Position numbers and translations under genes: made by a program | Part shown: positions 7,555 to 17,145 of the stretch, piece by piece | Layout of the letters: the number at the start of each line of letters is the position of its first letter | Numbering within the stretch: the stretch's first letter is position 1 | From: Alistipes sp. | GTDB lineage: Bacteria; Bacteroidota; Bacteroidia; Bacteroidales; Rikenellaceae | Reading direction: 5' to 3' | Assembly: GCA_017623115.1 (NCBI GenBank) | Contig: JAGAPT010000011.1 | Location: 1-35,913, forward strand | DNA: 35,913 nt | Notes under the pieces: model-generated | Told to the model about the DNA's origin: nothing | The model's database searches: none | Seen by the model: the letters and a program-made list of their open reading frames with translations, nothing else

Positions 7555-8313
7555 ATGAAAACAGCTATTATCGGATATGGAAAGATGGGGCGCGAAATCG
7601 AACAGATTTTGCGCGAGCGGGGTCACGAGGTGGCACTCATCATCGACCAGCACAACACTGCAGAACTCGATGCAGCCCATTTGGCAGGCATCGACGTTGC
7701 GCTTGAATTTACCACCCCGGCTACGGCCTATGACAACCTGCGCACCTGCATCGCACACGGCGTTCCCGTGGTGAGTGGCACGACCGGATGGCTCGATCGT
7801 TTTGAGGAACTCAAAACCTTCTGTCAAGAGCAGCAGGGTGGTTTGTTCTATGCCTCGAATTACTCGCTGGGAGTCAACCTGCTGTTTCGCCTGAATCGTC
7901 GCCTCGCCGAGCTCGTCGAGCATTCGGGCGCTGCCTATCAAGTGGAAATCGAAGAGGTGCACCACACCCAAAAGAAGGATGCTCCGAGCGGTACTGCCAT
8001 CACGCTGGCTGAAGGTATTTTGGAACATCTCTCCTCGAAGAAGCAGTGGGTGAACTTTGCGCCGATTTTTGATGTGGCAGCGTACCAAGAGAAGCCTCGC
8101 CACGCATTGACCGAGGAGGATTTGGTCATTCGCTCGGTGCGTGAGGGGATGGTGCCGGGTATTCACGAGGTGCGCTACGAAAACGAGGATGAAAGCCTTG
8201 TGCTCAAGCACACCATCAAGCATCGTCGCACGCTGGCCATGGGAGCCGTAATCGCAGCCGAATTCATGTGTGGCAAGCAGGGCATCTATTCGATGGATGA
8301 CCTGTTGCAGTAA
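7555..8313 (+). CDS. dapB: 4-hydroxy-tetrahydrodipicolinate reductase
   Basis: A 252-residue DapB, the NAD(P)H-dependent enzyme of the diaminopimelate/lysine pathway that supplies peptidoglycan and lysine. The dinucleotide-binding start is GYGKMG (residues 7-12). GVPVVSGTTGW and ASNYSLGVNL are family motifs. The catalytic segment EVHHTQKKDAPSGTA carries His136/His137 and Lys140. It is slightly shorter than the E. coli enzyme, normal for Bacteroidetes. It is the first gene of a six-gene run, with lepB following after 12 bp. Confidence 0.97.
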   Translation: MKTAIIGYGKMGREIEQILRERGHEVALIIDQHNTAELDAAHLAGIDVALEFTTPATAYDNLRTCIAHGVPVVSGTTGWLDRFEELKTFCQEQQGGLFYASNYSLGVNLLFRLNRRLAELVEHSGAAYQVEIEEVHHTQKKDAPSGTAITLAEGILEHLSSKKQWVNFAPIFDVAAYQEKPRHALTEEDLVIRSVREGMVPGIHEVRYENEDESLVLKHTIKHRRTLAMGAVIAAEFMCGKQGIYSMDDLLQ

Positions 8314-8325
8314 ACCAACAACAGT

Positions 8326-9678
8326 ATGGAGAAAATCAAAGCTTTTTTTCGCAATAAGTGGGTGGGATTCACCTTGGCAGCCCTGCTCTACACGCTCTGG
8401 TTTGTCGTCTGGACGGGCAACTTATGGCTGCTGCTGGGTCTGCCGCTCATCTACGATGCCTATATCTCGAAGTGGTTCTATCGCAAGGTGTGGCGACACA
8501 ACAAAACCCTGTGTGAGCGCAGTGCTGCCTATCGCACCATCTACGAGTGGGTCAATGCCATCGTCTTTGCCACGGTGGTTGCCTCGCTGGTTCACATTTT
8601 CATCTTCCAGATGTATGTGATTCCCACCTCCTCGATGGAGAAGTCGCTCCTGATTGGCGACTACCTCTACGTGAGCAAGGTAACCTATGGTCCCAAAATG
8701 CCCAACACACCTATTTCGTTCCCCTTCGTGCATCACACGATGCCCTTCTCGGAGCGCACCAAATCCTTCTCGGAGTGCATCAAATGGCCCTACCATCGCT
8801 TGAAGGGGTTGAAGCAGATTGAGCGCAATGATGTGGTTGTGTTTAATTTTCCGGCTGGCGACACCGTGCTGCTCGAGAATCAGGCCGTAACCTACTACGA
8901 TGTGGTCCGAAGCTATGTTGACACCTTTGGCGAGGCCGAGGGGCGAAAGAAGCTGAATGCGGAATATACGGTCATCAGCCGTCCGGTCGATAAGCGCGAG
9001 AACTACATTAAACGCTGTGTGGCGATTGCCGGCGACACACTGCAAATCATCGATGGCAAGGTACATATCAACGGCGCCCCGCAGGCGGAGATTGCCGGCC
9101 TGCAATACACCTATGTAGCACAAACCACCTCACCGCTTGCCGAGCGCACACTCAAACGTATCGGGGTGACGGAGTACTCGGGAAACGGCTCGGTCTATTA
9201 CCTATTCATGACCGAGCAGGCAGCAGCAGCCTTGCAGGAGTTGAGTAACGTCATCTCTCTGCGTCGCTACATCTATGCTCCCAACACGGAGGTATTCCCC
9301 AATTGGGCCGATGGCCGTTGGAGCCAGGATAATTATGGCCCGATTTGGATTCCGCAGCGAGGAGCCACCGTGAGCCTCACGACCGAGAATCTGCCACTTT
9401 ATCGCCGCATCATCGAGGTCTATGAGGGACATCAACTGCAAGTCGAGGGCGAAACGATTCTCATCGACGGGAAACCCGCCTCGGAGTATACCTTTGCGAT
9501 GGATTACTACTGGATGATGGGAGACAACCGCCACAACTCGGCAGACTCGCGTTTCTGGGGTTTTGTGCCCGAGGACCACGTGGTCGGCAAAGCCTCTTTC
9601 GTATGGCTCTCGCTCGACAAGGAGGAGTCGTTCCCGTCGAATATCCGTTGGAGTCGCATGTTCAAAAAGGTAAAGTAG
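8326..9678 (+). CDS. lepB: Signal peptidase I
   Basis: A 450-residue S26A signal peptidase, longer than the E. coli protein (324). It has hydrophobic stretches at about 12-42 and 75-95, which anchor it in the inner membrane. The catalytic serine is Ser103 in [10 protein letters not shown]; the general-base lysine is Lys229 in [14 protein letters not shown]. The C-terminal box [19 protein letters not shown] closes the active site. Between the serine and lysine boxes, and again before the last box, there are long insertions, as is usual in Bacteroidetes. It removes signal peptides of exported proteins at the periplasmic face. It is co-transcribed with dapB and followed after one base by yigZ. 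Confidence 0.96.
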   Translation: MEKIKAFFRNKWVGFTLAALLYTLWFVVWTGNLWLLLGLPLIYDAYISKWFYRKVWRHNKTLCERSAAYRTIYEWVNAIVFATVVASLVHIFIFQMYVIPTSSMEKSLLIGDYLYVSKVTYGPKMPNTPISFPFVHHTMPFSERTKSFSECIKWPYHRLKGLKQIERNDVVVFNFPAGDTVLLENQAVTYYDVVRSYVDTFGEAEGRKKLNAEYTVISRPVDKRENYIKRCVAIAGDTLQIIDGKVHINGAPQAEIAGLQYTYVAQTTSPLAERTLKRIGVTEYSGNGSVYYLFMTEQAAAALQELSNVISLRRYIYAPNTEVFPNWADGRWSQDNYGPIWIPQRGATVSLTTENLPLYRRIIEVYEGHQLQVEGETILIDGKPASEYTFAMDYYWMMGDNRHNSADSRFWGFVPEDHVVGKASFVWLSLDKEESFPSNIRWSRMFKKVK

Positions 9679-9679
9679 G

Positions 9680-10276
9680 GTGGCCGAGGATAGCTATTTG
9701 ACCATTGAGGCCGCCACCGAGTGCGCCAGCAGGGAGCGAAGCAGTAAGTTTCTCTCCTACATTTACCCTGTGCAGAACGAGGAGCAAATACGCGAGGCCT
9801 TGGAGGCGTTGCGCAAGCGTTATTTCGATGCTACGCACCATTGCTATGCCTGGCGACTGGGGCCTCGTGGCGAACAATTCCGTGCCAATGATGACGGTGA
9901 GCCTTCGGGCACTGCCGGCAAGCCCATTTTGGGGCAATTGTTATCGCATGAACTCACCGATTGCCTGATAGTTGTAGTGCGTTATTTCGGTGGCACGAAA
10001 TTGGGTGTTCCGGGGTTGATAGCAGCCTACAAGGAGTCCGCCAAACAGGTGATTGAAGAGGCTACCATCATCGAAAAAACGGTTGACAGACTCTTTACGG
10101 CGCATTTTCCCTATTTGGCGATGAACGACGTGATGCGCATCGTCAAGGAGGAGCAACCCCGCATTCGGGGTCAGGAGTTCGACAACCTTTGCACGATGCA
10201 CCTGACCGTGCGAGCGGGTAGAGCCGACGTGGTAATTGAAAAATTGAAAAAGGTCGGAGCCAGTATCTCCGAATAA
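9680..10276 (+). CDS. yigZ: YigZ/IMPACT-family protein
   Basis: A 198-residue protein beginning at a GTG (9680), one base after the lepB stop; no ATG occurs near the N-terminus. The IMPACT domain covers about residues 15-125 with YAWRLG, the signature [14 protein letters not shown] and [18 protein letters not shown]-terminal DUF1949-like ferredoxin-fold domain follows. Eukaryotic IMPACT proteins regulate the Gcn2 kinase; the bacterial role is unsettled, though binding to nucleic acid or ribosomes has been considered. Length is typical. Confidence 0.92.
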   Translation: MAEDSYLTIEAATECASRERSSKFLSYIYPVQNEEQIREALEALRKRYFDATHHCYAWRLGPRGEQFRANDDGEPSGTAGKPILGQLLSHELTDCLIVVVRYFGGTKLGVPGLIAAYKESAKQVIEEATIIEKTVDRLFTAHFPYLAMNDVMRIVKEEQPRIRGQEFDNLCTMHLTVRAGRADVVIEKLKKVGASISE

Positions 10277-10281
10277 GCAAT

Positions 10282-13074
10282 ATGGCGCACGAGAAAGCGA
10301 TATATATCAAAGGGGCACGCGTCCACAACCTCCGCAACATCGAGGTCGAGATTCCGCACGACAAGCTGGTGGTCATCACCGGTCTTTCGGGCTCGGGAAA
10401 ATCGACCCTGGCCTTCGATACGATTTTTGCCGAGGGACAACGTCGCTATGTCGAGAGTTTATCAGCCTATGCGCGTCAATTCCTAGGAAAAATTTCGAAA
10501 CCGGACGTAGATATCATCTCGGGTATTGCTCCGGCCATTGCCATCGAGCAGAAGGTCAACACCCGCAATCCGCGCTCGACGGTGGGCACCTCGACCGAGA
10601 TTTACGATTACCTGCAACTCCTCTTTGCACGAGCCGGACACACCTTTTCGCCTATCTCGGGATGTGAGGTGCGCTGCGATAGCGTAGATGAGGTAGCTGC
10701 ATGGATATTGACCCATGAGGAGCAACGCATCGTCATCGCTGCACCCATTCAGCTCAATGCGGGGCAAGGGTTGATTGAGAAACTAACGCTGCTGCTGGCC
10801 GATGGCTTGATGCGTGTATGGACCCCGCAGGGTGTGATGCTCATTGAGGAGTTTCTGCCCACCATAACCGAGGAGACCCGCACCGAAGAGGTTGCAGTGG
10901 TCACCGACCGCTTGCGCGTGGTAGCGGATGATGAGACAGCCACCCGCCTGCGTGATTCGATAGACCGAGCCTACTCTTATGGCAACGGCTCCTGCATGGT
11001 GGTCATTGGCGAGGAGGCGCATCGCTTCTCGTCACGCTTCGAGGCAGATGGTATCACCTTCGAGCAACCTACCGAACACCTCTTCAGTTTCAACAATCCA
11101 ATTGGTGCCTGTCCCCGTTGTGAGGGATATGGCAAAGTGGTCGGTATCGACGAGAATCTGGTTATTCCGGATAAAAATCGCACCATCTACGACGATGCCG
11201 TAGCCTGCTGGCGAGGCGAAACGATGCGTCGCTGGCGCGATGCCTTGGTACGCCATGCCCATCTGTTCGATTTCCCGATTCATACGCCATACCACGCCCT
11301 GACAGCCGAGCAGAAGTTGCTGTTATGGCGCGGCAACGAATATTTTCACGGATTAGACGACTTCTTCCGCTACATCGACAAAGAGCGATATAAAATTCAA
11401 TTCCGTGTAATGAAGGCTCGTTATACAGGCAAAACGCTCTGTCCGGAGTGTGGGGGAGGGCGGTTGCGCAAGGAGGCACTCTATGTCCGTGTAGGGGGTA
11501 AAAACATCGCCGAGCTGGTCGCCTTGCCGGTCGATGAACTGATTCCCTTCTTCCGTGATTTGACACTCGACGAGCACGACCACAAGGTCGCAGACCGCAT
11601 TTTAACCGAGATACGCAATCGCTTGCAATACCTGTCGGATGTCGGCTTGGGTTATTTGACCCTCGACCGACTTTCATCGACGTTGTCGGGTGGCGAGAGC
11701 CAACGCATCAACCTCTCAACCTCACTCGGAAGCAATCTGACGGGATCGCTCTACATCCTCGACGAGCCCTCCATCGGACTCCATCCTCGCGACACGAATC
11801 GACTGATTCAGGTGCTGAAACAGCTGCGCGATTTGGGAAACACAGTGCTTGTCGTAGAGCATGAAGAGGAGGTGATTCGGGCAGCCGACTACCTGATTGA
11901 CATGGGCCCCGAAGCGGGCGTACATGGTGGCGAGGTGGTTTTTAGTGGTACGCCTGATTGTTTGGCGGAGGCCACTCGGAGCCTCACAGCCGACTACCTG
12001 CTGGGGAGGAAGTCGATTGCCGTACCGAAGCAGGTGCGAGGGTGGAGCCGTTCGCTCCTCTTCTCGGGGTGCCGTGAGCACAATCTGCAACAGATTGATG
12101 TGCGGATTCCGCTCGGGGTGATGACCTGCATTACGGGTGTCAGCGGTTCAGGAAAATCCTCCTTGGCCAAGGGCATCATCTATCCCGCTCTGCGCCGTCT
12201 ATTGTGTGAATCGGGCGATAAGCCGGGGGATTTCGATGGGTTATCGGGCGACACGTCGTTGTTGCGTTCGGTAGAGATGGTCGACCAAAATCCCATTGGA
12301 AAATCGACTCGCTCGAACCCTGTAACCTACTTAAAGGCCTATGACGAGATTCGCCATCTGTTTGCCGAGCAACCTCAAGCCAAGCATACGGGGCTGACGG
12401 CCTCTTCGTTCTCGTTCAATGTCGCCGGAGGACGCTGCGAAGAGTGTCAGGGCGAGGGTATCATCAAAGTTTCGATGCAGTTTATGGCCGATGTGGAGTT
12501 AGTCTGCGAGGCCTGCGGCGGCAAGCGATTCCGCGATGAGATTCTCGACATCAAATACCGGGGAAAATCGATTCACGATGTGCTGGAGATGAATGTCGAT
12601 GAGGCAATAGCCTTCTTTAGCGAAGACACGAAATGCGCCACCTGCAAACGCATCGTCAGCCGCCTGAAACCCTTACAGGATGTTGGTTTGGGCTACGTCA
12701 AACTCGGCCAAAGTTCTTCGACCCTCTCGGGAGGCGAAAGCCAGCGTGTCAAGTTGGCCTCGTTCCTCACCAAGGAGGATGAGCGAGGCTCGATTCTCTT
12801 CATCTTCGATGAACCGACCACCGGACTCCATTTCCACGACATCAAACGCTTGCTGGCGGCCTTCGATGCCCTGATTGCACAGGGGCATACGGTGCTGATT
12901 GTCGAGCACAACATGGAGATTATCAAATGTGCCGATTGGGTGATTGATTTAGGCCCCGAAGCGGGTAGTGGCGGAGGTCGCATCGTCTTCGAGGGCACTC
13001 CGAGCGAGTTGGCACAATGCAAAGCGAGCCATACAGGCTACTATCTCAACGAACGAAACCATCTTATGCCGTGA
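10282..13074 (+). CDS. uvrA: Excinuclease ABC subunit A
   Basis: A 930-residue UvrA, the damage-recognition ATPase of nucleotide excision repair. It has two ABC modules: Walker A GLSGSGKS at residues 34-41 and GVSGSGKS at 619-626, each with an LSGGESQR signature ([12 protein letters not shown] and [12 protein letters not shown]) and a DEP Walker B. A zinc-binding module CEECQGEG...CEACGGKRF sits in the second half, and CPECGGGRL in the first. In the insertion module before [10 protein letters not shown] the first Cys pair seen in E. coli is missing. It starts 5 bp after yigZ, and its stop overlaps the GTG start of the next gene. Confidence 0.95.
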   Translation: MAHEKAIYIKGARVHNLRNIEVEIPHDKLVVITGLSGSGKSTLAFDTIFAEGQRRYVESLSAYARQFLGKISKPDVDIISGIAPAIAIEQKVNTRNPRSTVGTSTEIYDYLQLLFARAGHTFSPISGCEVRCDSVDEVAAWILTHEEQRIVIAAPIQLNAGQGLIEKLTLLLADGLMRVWTPQGVMLIEEFLPTITEETRTEEVAVVTDRLRVVADDETATRLRDSIDRAYSYGNGSCMVVIGEEAHRFSSRFEADGITFEQPTEHLFSFNNPIGACPRCEGYGKVVGIDENLVIPDKNRTIYDDAVACWRGETMRRWRDALVRHAHLFDFPIHTPYHALTAEQKLLLWRGNEYFHGLDDFFRYIDKERYKIQFRVMKARYTGKTLCPECGGGRLRKEALYVRVGGKNIAELVALPVDELIPFFRDLTLDEHDHKVADRILTEIRNRLQYLSDVGLGYLTLDRLSSTLSGGESQRINLSTSLGSNLTGSLYILDEPSIGLHPRDTNRLIQVLKQLRDLGNTVLVVEHEEEVIRAADYLIDMGPEAGVHGGEVVFSGTPDCLAEATRSLTADYLLGRKSIAVPKQVRGWSRSLLFSGCREHNLQQIDVRIPLGVMTCITGVSGSGKSSLAKGIIYPALRRLLCESGDKPGDFDGLSGDTSLLRSVEMVDQNPIGKSTRSNPVTYLKAYDEIRHLFAEQPQAKHTGLTASSFSFNVAGGRCEECQGEGIIKVSMQFMADVELVCEACGGKRFRDEILDIKYRGKSIHDVLEMNVDEAIAFFSEDTKCATCKRIVSRLKPLQDVGLGYVKLGQSSSTLSGGESQRVKLASFLTKEDERGSILFIFDEPTTGLHFHDIKRLLAAFDALIAQGHTVLIVEHNMEIIKCADWVIDLGPEAGSGGGRIVFEGTPSELAQCKASHTGYYLNERNHLMP

Positions 13075-14288
13075 TTGAATTTACAACCTATACACTTCCC
13101 AACGGCATTCGTTGCATCCACCGCCAGACACCGGGGCCGGTGGCTCATTGTGCACTGGTGATTAATGCCGGCACACGCGATGAGCTCCCCACGGAATATG
13201 GCTTGGCACACTTCACCGAGCACGCCTTCTTCAAAGGGACCAAACGGCGCAAAGCATGGCAAGTCAACTGCCGGCTGGAGAATCTGGGGGGCGAGCTGAA
13301 TGCCTTTACCACGAAAGAGGACACGACGATTCATGCGACCGTGCTGCGCGGTGATTTTGCCAAGGCCGTCGAACTCTTGTCCGATGTTGCCTTCTCGTCG
13401 ACCTTTCCCGACCATGAATTGGAGCGCGAGAAGGAGGTGATTTACGATGAGATTAACACCTATAAGGATGCACCGGCCGAATTGATTTACGACACCTTCG
13501 AAGACCTGCTGTTCGAAGGGTCGGAACTGGGCCACAATATTTTGGGTCGTAAAGTAGCCCTGCAACGCTACAATGGAGATACGATTCGGCGTTTCACGGA
13601 GCGCACGCATACCTCCGACCAAATTGTCTTCTCATCGATTGGTAGTTTCTCGGCTCGCACGGCGGAGATGATTGCTCGACGCTACATCGGCGAGATACCC
13701 CCTCGTACACGTGGCTACGAGCGCACCCAAACAGGGCTCTATCGCCCCTTCGACCGCACCATCACCAAACATACCCATCAGGCTCATTGCATCGTCGGTG
13801 CACGAGCCTTCGACCTTTCGGAGGATAAGCGACTGACGCTCTCCCTGCTGGTCAATCTGCTGGGTGGCCCTTGCGCCAACTCCCTGCTCAATGTGGAGAT
13901 TCGCGAACGTCGGGGCCTAACCTACAACATCGAGGCAAACTATACGCCGTATAGCGATACGGGCGTTGTTGCTATCTACTTCAGCACCGACCATCAGCAG
14001 GTGGAGCGATGTCTGGAGCTGGTCGAAAAGCAGATACACACCTTGTGCGAGCATCCGCTTTCTACGCGTCGTCTGTCGATGGCCAAACGCCAATTTATCG
14101 CCCAGATGGCCATTGCGGGGGAGAACAAGGAGAGTTACATGCTCAGTGCAGGCAAAAGCCTGTTGGTGCACGACGGCATCGACACGATGGAGGAGGTCTA
14201 TGCCAAGATTCGCTCCATCACGGCTCAAGAGCTACAAGAGGTTGCCCACGAGACCTTTACTAACCTATCCCGATTGACATTTCGATAA
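13071..14288 (+). CDS. M16-family zinc metallopeptidase
   Basis: A 405-residue member of the pitrilysin/insulinase family, close to the bacterial processing-peptidase type. The inverted zinc motif is HFTEH (His47, Glu50, His51) and the third ligand is Glu127, exactly 76 residues after the second His. The second half contains ERRGLTYNIEANYTPYSDTG, the usual substrate-binding R/Y region. The start is a GTG at 13071 whose last two bases are part of the uvrA TGA, a 4-bp overlap that implies translational coupling; an upstream ATG at 13017 lies inside uvrA and adds no conserved sequence. No signal peptide is seen, so it is probably cytoplasmic. Confidence 0.92.
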   Translation: MIEFTTYTLPNGIRCIHRQTPGPVAHCALVINAGTRDELPTEYGLAHFTEHAFFKGTKRRKAWQVNCRLENLGGELNAFTTKEDTTIHATVLRGDFAKAVELLSDVAFSSTFPDHELEREKEVIYDEINTYKDAPAELIYDTFEDLLFEGSELGHNILGRKVALQRYNGDTIRRFTERTHTSDQIVFSSIGSFSARTAEMIARRYIGEIPPRTRGYERTQTGLYRPFDRTITKHTHQAHCIVGARAFDLSEDKRLTLSLLVNLLGGPCANSLLNVEIRERRGLTYNIEANYTPYSDTGVVAIYFSTDHQQVERCLELVEKQIHTLCEHPLSTRRLSMAKRQFIAQMAIAGENKESYMLSAGKSLLVHDGIDTMEEVYAKIRSITAQELQEVAHETFTNLSRLTFR

Positions 14289-14290
14289 CC

Positions 14291-14938
14291 ATGGAGGCAC
14301 TCGATCGATACATTCTCGAACACACGCAGGCCGAGGAGGCTTTATTGCATGAATTGGATTGTGTAACCCATCAACGCATGGTAGCACCCCGCATGCTTTC
14401 AGGCCATCTGCAGGGGAAGTTACTCACCATGCTGACACGCATGATTCGCCCAAAAAGCGTGCTCGAAATAGGCACATTCACAGGGTATTCCGCGCTGTCA
14501 ATTGCCGCAGGGCTTGAAGAGGATGCACAGTTGGATACCATCGAGGTCGACGACGAGTTAGAGCCGTTGGCCTGCTCCTTCTTCGAGCGGTCGCAACACG
14601 GACACAAGATTCGGATGCACATCGGCTCGGCCTTGGAGGTGGCTCCGCGTCTCCACACGCAATACGATTTAGTCTTCATCGATGGCGACAAACGCGAATA
14701 TCCGGCCTATTATCGTATGTTGATGGGGGATGATGGCGGTACGCCACTCGTGCAGTCGGGAGCCTTCCTCGTGGCCGACAACATCCTCTGGTCGGGCAAG
14801 GTAGTACAGCCCGTTGCTCATAACGACCGCCATACTCAGGCACTCATCGAATTCAACCGCATGGTGGTAGCAGACAGCCGCGTCGAAAATGTGATTGTTC
14901 CGCTCCGTGACGGCCTGAATCTGATTCGCATCAAATAG
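14291..14938 (+). CDS. Class I SAM-dependent O-methyltransferase
   Basis: A 215-residue protein of the catechol/caffeoyl-CoA O-methyltransferase type. The SAM-binding motif is VLEIGTFTGYSALSIA starting at Val57; LDTIEVDDE is motif II; VFIDGDKREY with Asp131 is the metal-binding acidic motif; and FLVADNILWSGKV is the late family motif. Bacterial members methylate hydroxyl groups of small molecules or modified tRNA bases (TrmR type); the substrate here cannot be told. It starts two bases after the M16 gene and is the last gene of the dapB operon. Confidence 0.9.
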   Translation: MEALDRYILEHTQAEEALLHELDCVTHQRMVAPRMLSGHLQGKLLTMLTRMIRPKSVLEIGTFTGYSALSIAAGLEEDAQLDTIEVDDELEPLACSFFERSQHGHKIRMHIGSALEVAPRLHTQYDLVFIDGDKREYPAYYRMLMGDDGGTPLVQSGAFLVADNILWSGKVVQPVAHNDRHTQALIEFNRMVVADSRVENVIVPLRDGLNLIRIK

Positions 14939-14967
14939 GGGCGTCCGTTTTGAGCGCATGCAACCCC

Positions 14968-15002
14968 AAAGACCTTTCATCACCTGACGAAAGGTCTTTT
15001 TT
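14968..15002 (+). terminator. Terminator of the dapB-uvrA operon
   Basis: An 11-bp stem, 14968-14978 (AAAGACCTTTC) with 14989-14999, loop of 10, followed by a T-run ending at 15002. Confidence 0.88.
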
Positions 15003-15033
15003 GCATGCTGTACCTACAATGCCCTCACGGAGT

Positions 15034-15065
15034 GTTGTTCGTTTCGGAAAAGTTTTCTAATTTTG
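15034..15065 (+). promoter_or_regulatory. Promoter of the small peptide-fimbrillin operon
   Basis: GTTG at 15034-15037, 20 bp, then TAATTTTG at 15058-15065. The predicted transcription start near 15070 lies about 300 nt before the first convincing start codon. Confidence 0.55.
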
Positions 15066-15069
15066 TAGT

Positions 15070-15369
15070 GTCGTGCAGGTTACTCTGCGTGGCAGACATA
15101 TTACGAAAGTGTTTTTCGCAGTCCTTGTTGAGAATGTGGAAGTTTTCTAGACCAAAGGATGAACGAACAGCACTCATTTCTTGTATAGTTATGTGGCCAT
15201 ACCATGCTGGGTATATCTCCCCATACTATTCAAGTGTGGGGCATTGTAGCGTTTATTTTGGTCAGGTCTTTCCACAACCTTCAACAGATAAATGAAAATC
15301 AACTCCACACTTTCTGTTTATATACATCACCGTTCGGGGAGTTGGTACGGGAACCAAACTATTTTCAAA
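15070..15369 (+). promoter_or_regulatory. Putative long leader RNA of the fimbrillin operon
   Basis: About 300 nt between the predicted transcription start and the peptide gene hold no recognisable gene. A perfect 8-bp hairpin, 15219-15226 (CCCCATAC) with 15234-15241 and a 7-nt loop, has no T-run after it. AAGTTTTCTA occurs at 15050 (in the promoter) and 15140. No known riboswitch is recognised. It may be a regulatory leader or simply spacer. Confidence 0.35.
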
Positions 15370-15480
15370 ATGCAAAAAGTCACCTATGTTGTACCCGAAG
15401 TCGAGGAGCTGAAGGTTGTGGTCGAACAGGGCTTTGCCCAAAGTCAGTTGGAGAATCCCGAAGAGGGGGAGGAAGATTAA
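15370..15480 (+). CDS. Small acidic peptide, 36 residues
   Basis: The peptide begins MQKVTYVVPEVEELKVVVEQ and then contains GFAQSQ and an acidic tail rich in Glu (PEEGEED). Short frames of this plan (a Tyr/Pro start, alternating Glu and Val, then a GFA-S motif and a variable acidic tail) are often seen in Bacteroidales just before secreted lipoprotein or fimbrillin genes; their role is unknown to me. It has no signal peptide. The stop is 13 bp before the lipoprotein gene, so both would be on one mRNA. An in-frame ATG at 15292 would give 62 residues, but the added part has a different composition. Translation is likely, not proven. Confidence 0.6.
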   Translation: MQKVTYVVPEVEELKVVVEQGFAQSQLENPEEGEED

Positions 15481-15493
15481 TTGCACTACGAGG

Positions 15494-16987
15494 ATGAAAC
15501 GCATCATATGGATGGTTGCAGCCCTGCTGATGGCGGGGTGCGAACAAACTCCCATTGAGGAGCAGTCAACAATTGATCCCACAACCCCCATTGATTTTTG
15601 GGCTACTTTTGAGGGGGCAGACGCGAGCGAAGCACGCACCTACCTTGACGAGCAAGCTCGCATGCGCTGGACAGCCGATGACCGCCTGACGATTTTTAAG
15701 AAGACAACCTACAACCGCGAGTTTGCCTTCACGGGCAAGACGGGAGCCAATGCAGGCGGTTTTCGTCAGGTGTCGGTTGATGACGACTTTTGGTTTGGCT
15801 ACGATGTAGCCTATAACTATGCCATTTATCCCCATTCGGCAGACAATGCGTTTGACGAAACGGATGGTTTCTTTACAGCAACGATGCCTGCCGAACAAAA
15901 CTATGTCGAGAACTCGTTTGGTCAGGGTGCCAATACGATGGTGGCTGTATCGGAGAGCGGTCAATTGGTCTTTAAGAATGTCGGCAGCTATTTGCGCGTG
16001 ATGCTGTGGGGTGAGAACCAAACGGTAAAAAAGATTACGCTGAGCTCGATAGCCGGCGAGGCTTTGGCCGGCGAGGCGAAGATTTACCCTTCGCTTACGG
16101 ATGTTCCGACCTGCACCATGGTTGGCACGAGCTCTTCGATTGAGCTGAACTGCGCAGATGCAGTCGAGGTAAATACGACCGAGGATGCCCCCGTAGCCTT
16201 TTGGATTGTCTTGCCTCCCGTTGTTTTGGCGGAGGGTTACAAGGTCGTTGTCGAGAATGCCAATGGCGACACGCAAGCGTTTGAGGTCAACAAAGAAAAA
16301 ACCTTCAAGCGCAATGTCTACAACACGCTGAAAAGGGAGCTGACGATAGAAGCTGCAGACTATTGGTCGGAGGTGACCTTTGTGACGGTGGAGGGCACCT
16401 CGGGAGCTATTACCTATCGTACTGACGATGGCAAGATGCTGACGCAGCAGGATGCGAAGGTGCAGATGCCTACGAGCCTTCAGTGGGGCGACCGCATGTT
16501 GATTCTGTATAGCCCCGTTGAGGTTTCGCAGAGCTATGGTGGTACCTATATTACGCTCTACGGCTATGTGCGTTTTGACTATGCCGATACGGCTGTGGTG
16601 CAGGGCACAACGACCGAGTATAGCAATGCGGCATTGGATATCTACGATTACAACTATTGGCCCAATAGTATCGTGCATTTGACGCGCGATGTGTTGGATA
16701 TTTCGTTGATTTACTATTGTACGGAGAAGTCGACGCACGCCTTTACGCTGGTACTCGACGAACAGAAACCGACGACAGATCGCAATTACCTGCGCCTCGA
16801 AATCTGCCACAAGAGCTCGGCAACCGAGGAGACCGGCAAGGAGGCTTGTGTGGGTTATTACACCTTCGACTTTAGCGAGTTCGCCGATTATATCGACAGC
16901 ACGGAGGGCGTTGAGTTCTTCATGAAGGGAGCTACGGAGGATGAAACCCTGACCCGTGTTTATCAGTGGAGTCAATTTAACTTGTAA
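15494..16987 (+). CDS. Fimbrillin-like surface lipoprotein
   Basis: A 497-residue protein. A signal peptide ends in the lipobox LMAGC, placing the lipidated Cys at residue 16. The mature part begins with an acidic and Thr-rich stretch and then has features of the fimbrillin/Mfa-like superfamily of Bacteroidales: RTYLDEQARMRWTADDRLTIF near residues 40-60, GGFRQ, a YAIYP segment, VFKNVGSYLRVML and KRNVYNTLKRELTIE closing the first beta-sandwich. Residues from about 300 on form a second domain I do not recognise. Fimbrillins are exported as lipoproteins and may assemble into type V pili, but no anchor, tip or minor pilin genes lie nearby, so a stand-alone surface protein is as likely. Confidence 0.78.
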   Translation: MKRIIWMVAALLMAGCEQTPIEEQSTIDPTTPIDFWATFEGADASEARTYLDEQARMRWTADDRLTIFKKTTYNREFAFTGKTGANAGGFRQVSVDDDFWFGYDVAYNYAIYPHSADNAFDETDGFFTATMPAEQNYVENSFGQGANTMVAVSESGQLVFKNVGSYLRVMLWGENQTVKKITLSSIAGEALAGEAKIYPSLTDVPTCTMVGTSSSIELNCADAVEVNTTEDAPVAFWIVLPPVVLAEGYKVVVENANGDTQAFEVNKEKTFKRNVYNTLKRELTIEAADYWSEVTFVTVEGTSGAITYRTDDGKMLTQQDAKVQMPTSLQWGDRMLILYSPVEVSQSYGGTYITLYGYVRFDYADTAVVQGTTTEYSNAALDIYDYNYWPNSIVHLTRDVLDISLIYYCTEKSTHAFTLVLDEQKPTTDRNYLRLEICHKSSATEETGKEACVGYYTFDFSEFADYIDSTEGVEFFMKGATEDETLTRVYQWSQFNL

Positions 16988-17004
16988 TCCATTGGATGAG
17001 TCAA

Positions 17005-17040
17005 TAAAAACACCTTCTGCGATTTGCAGAGGGTGTTTTT
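17005..17040. terminator. Terminator after the fimbrillin-like gene
   Basis: A hairpin with CACC..GGTG and TCTGC..GCAGA arms (17011-17034) is flanked by A5 on the left and T5 on the right. It ends the plus-strand gene and can also serve the beta-barrel gene from the other side. Confidence 0.85.
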
Positions 17041-17145
17041 ATTGCCTGCTCTTGATAGTTACGGAGAGGGGTTAAAAAAAGCACAGAGGAAAAGTCCTTT
17101 TCAAATCGTTCAGTAATAAGCCCACCAAAAAGTCAAACAAGCCGT

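Noticed and set aside
15566-16975. A 469-codon open frame on the minus strand
   Set aside because: It is antisense to the fimbrillin-like lipoprotein, with no promoter and low-complexity Arg/His/Ile composition; the plus-strand gene has a lipobox and family motifs.
15494-16987. A full type V pilus (fim/mfa) operon
   Set aside because: Only one fimbrillin-like gene is present; no anchor, tip or regulatory pilus genes lie on either side.
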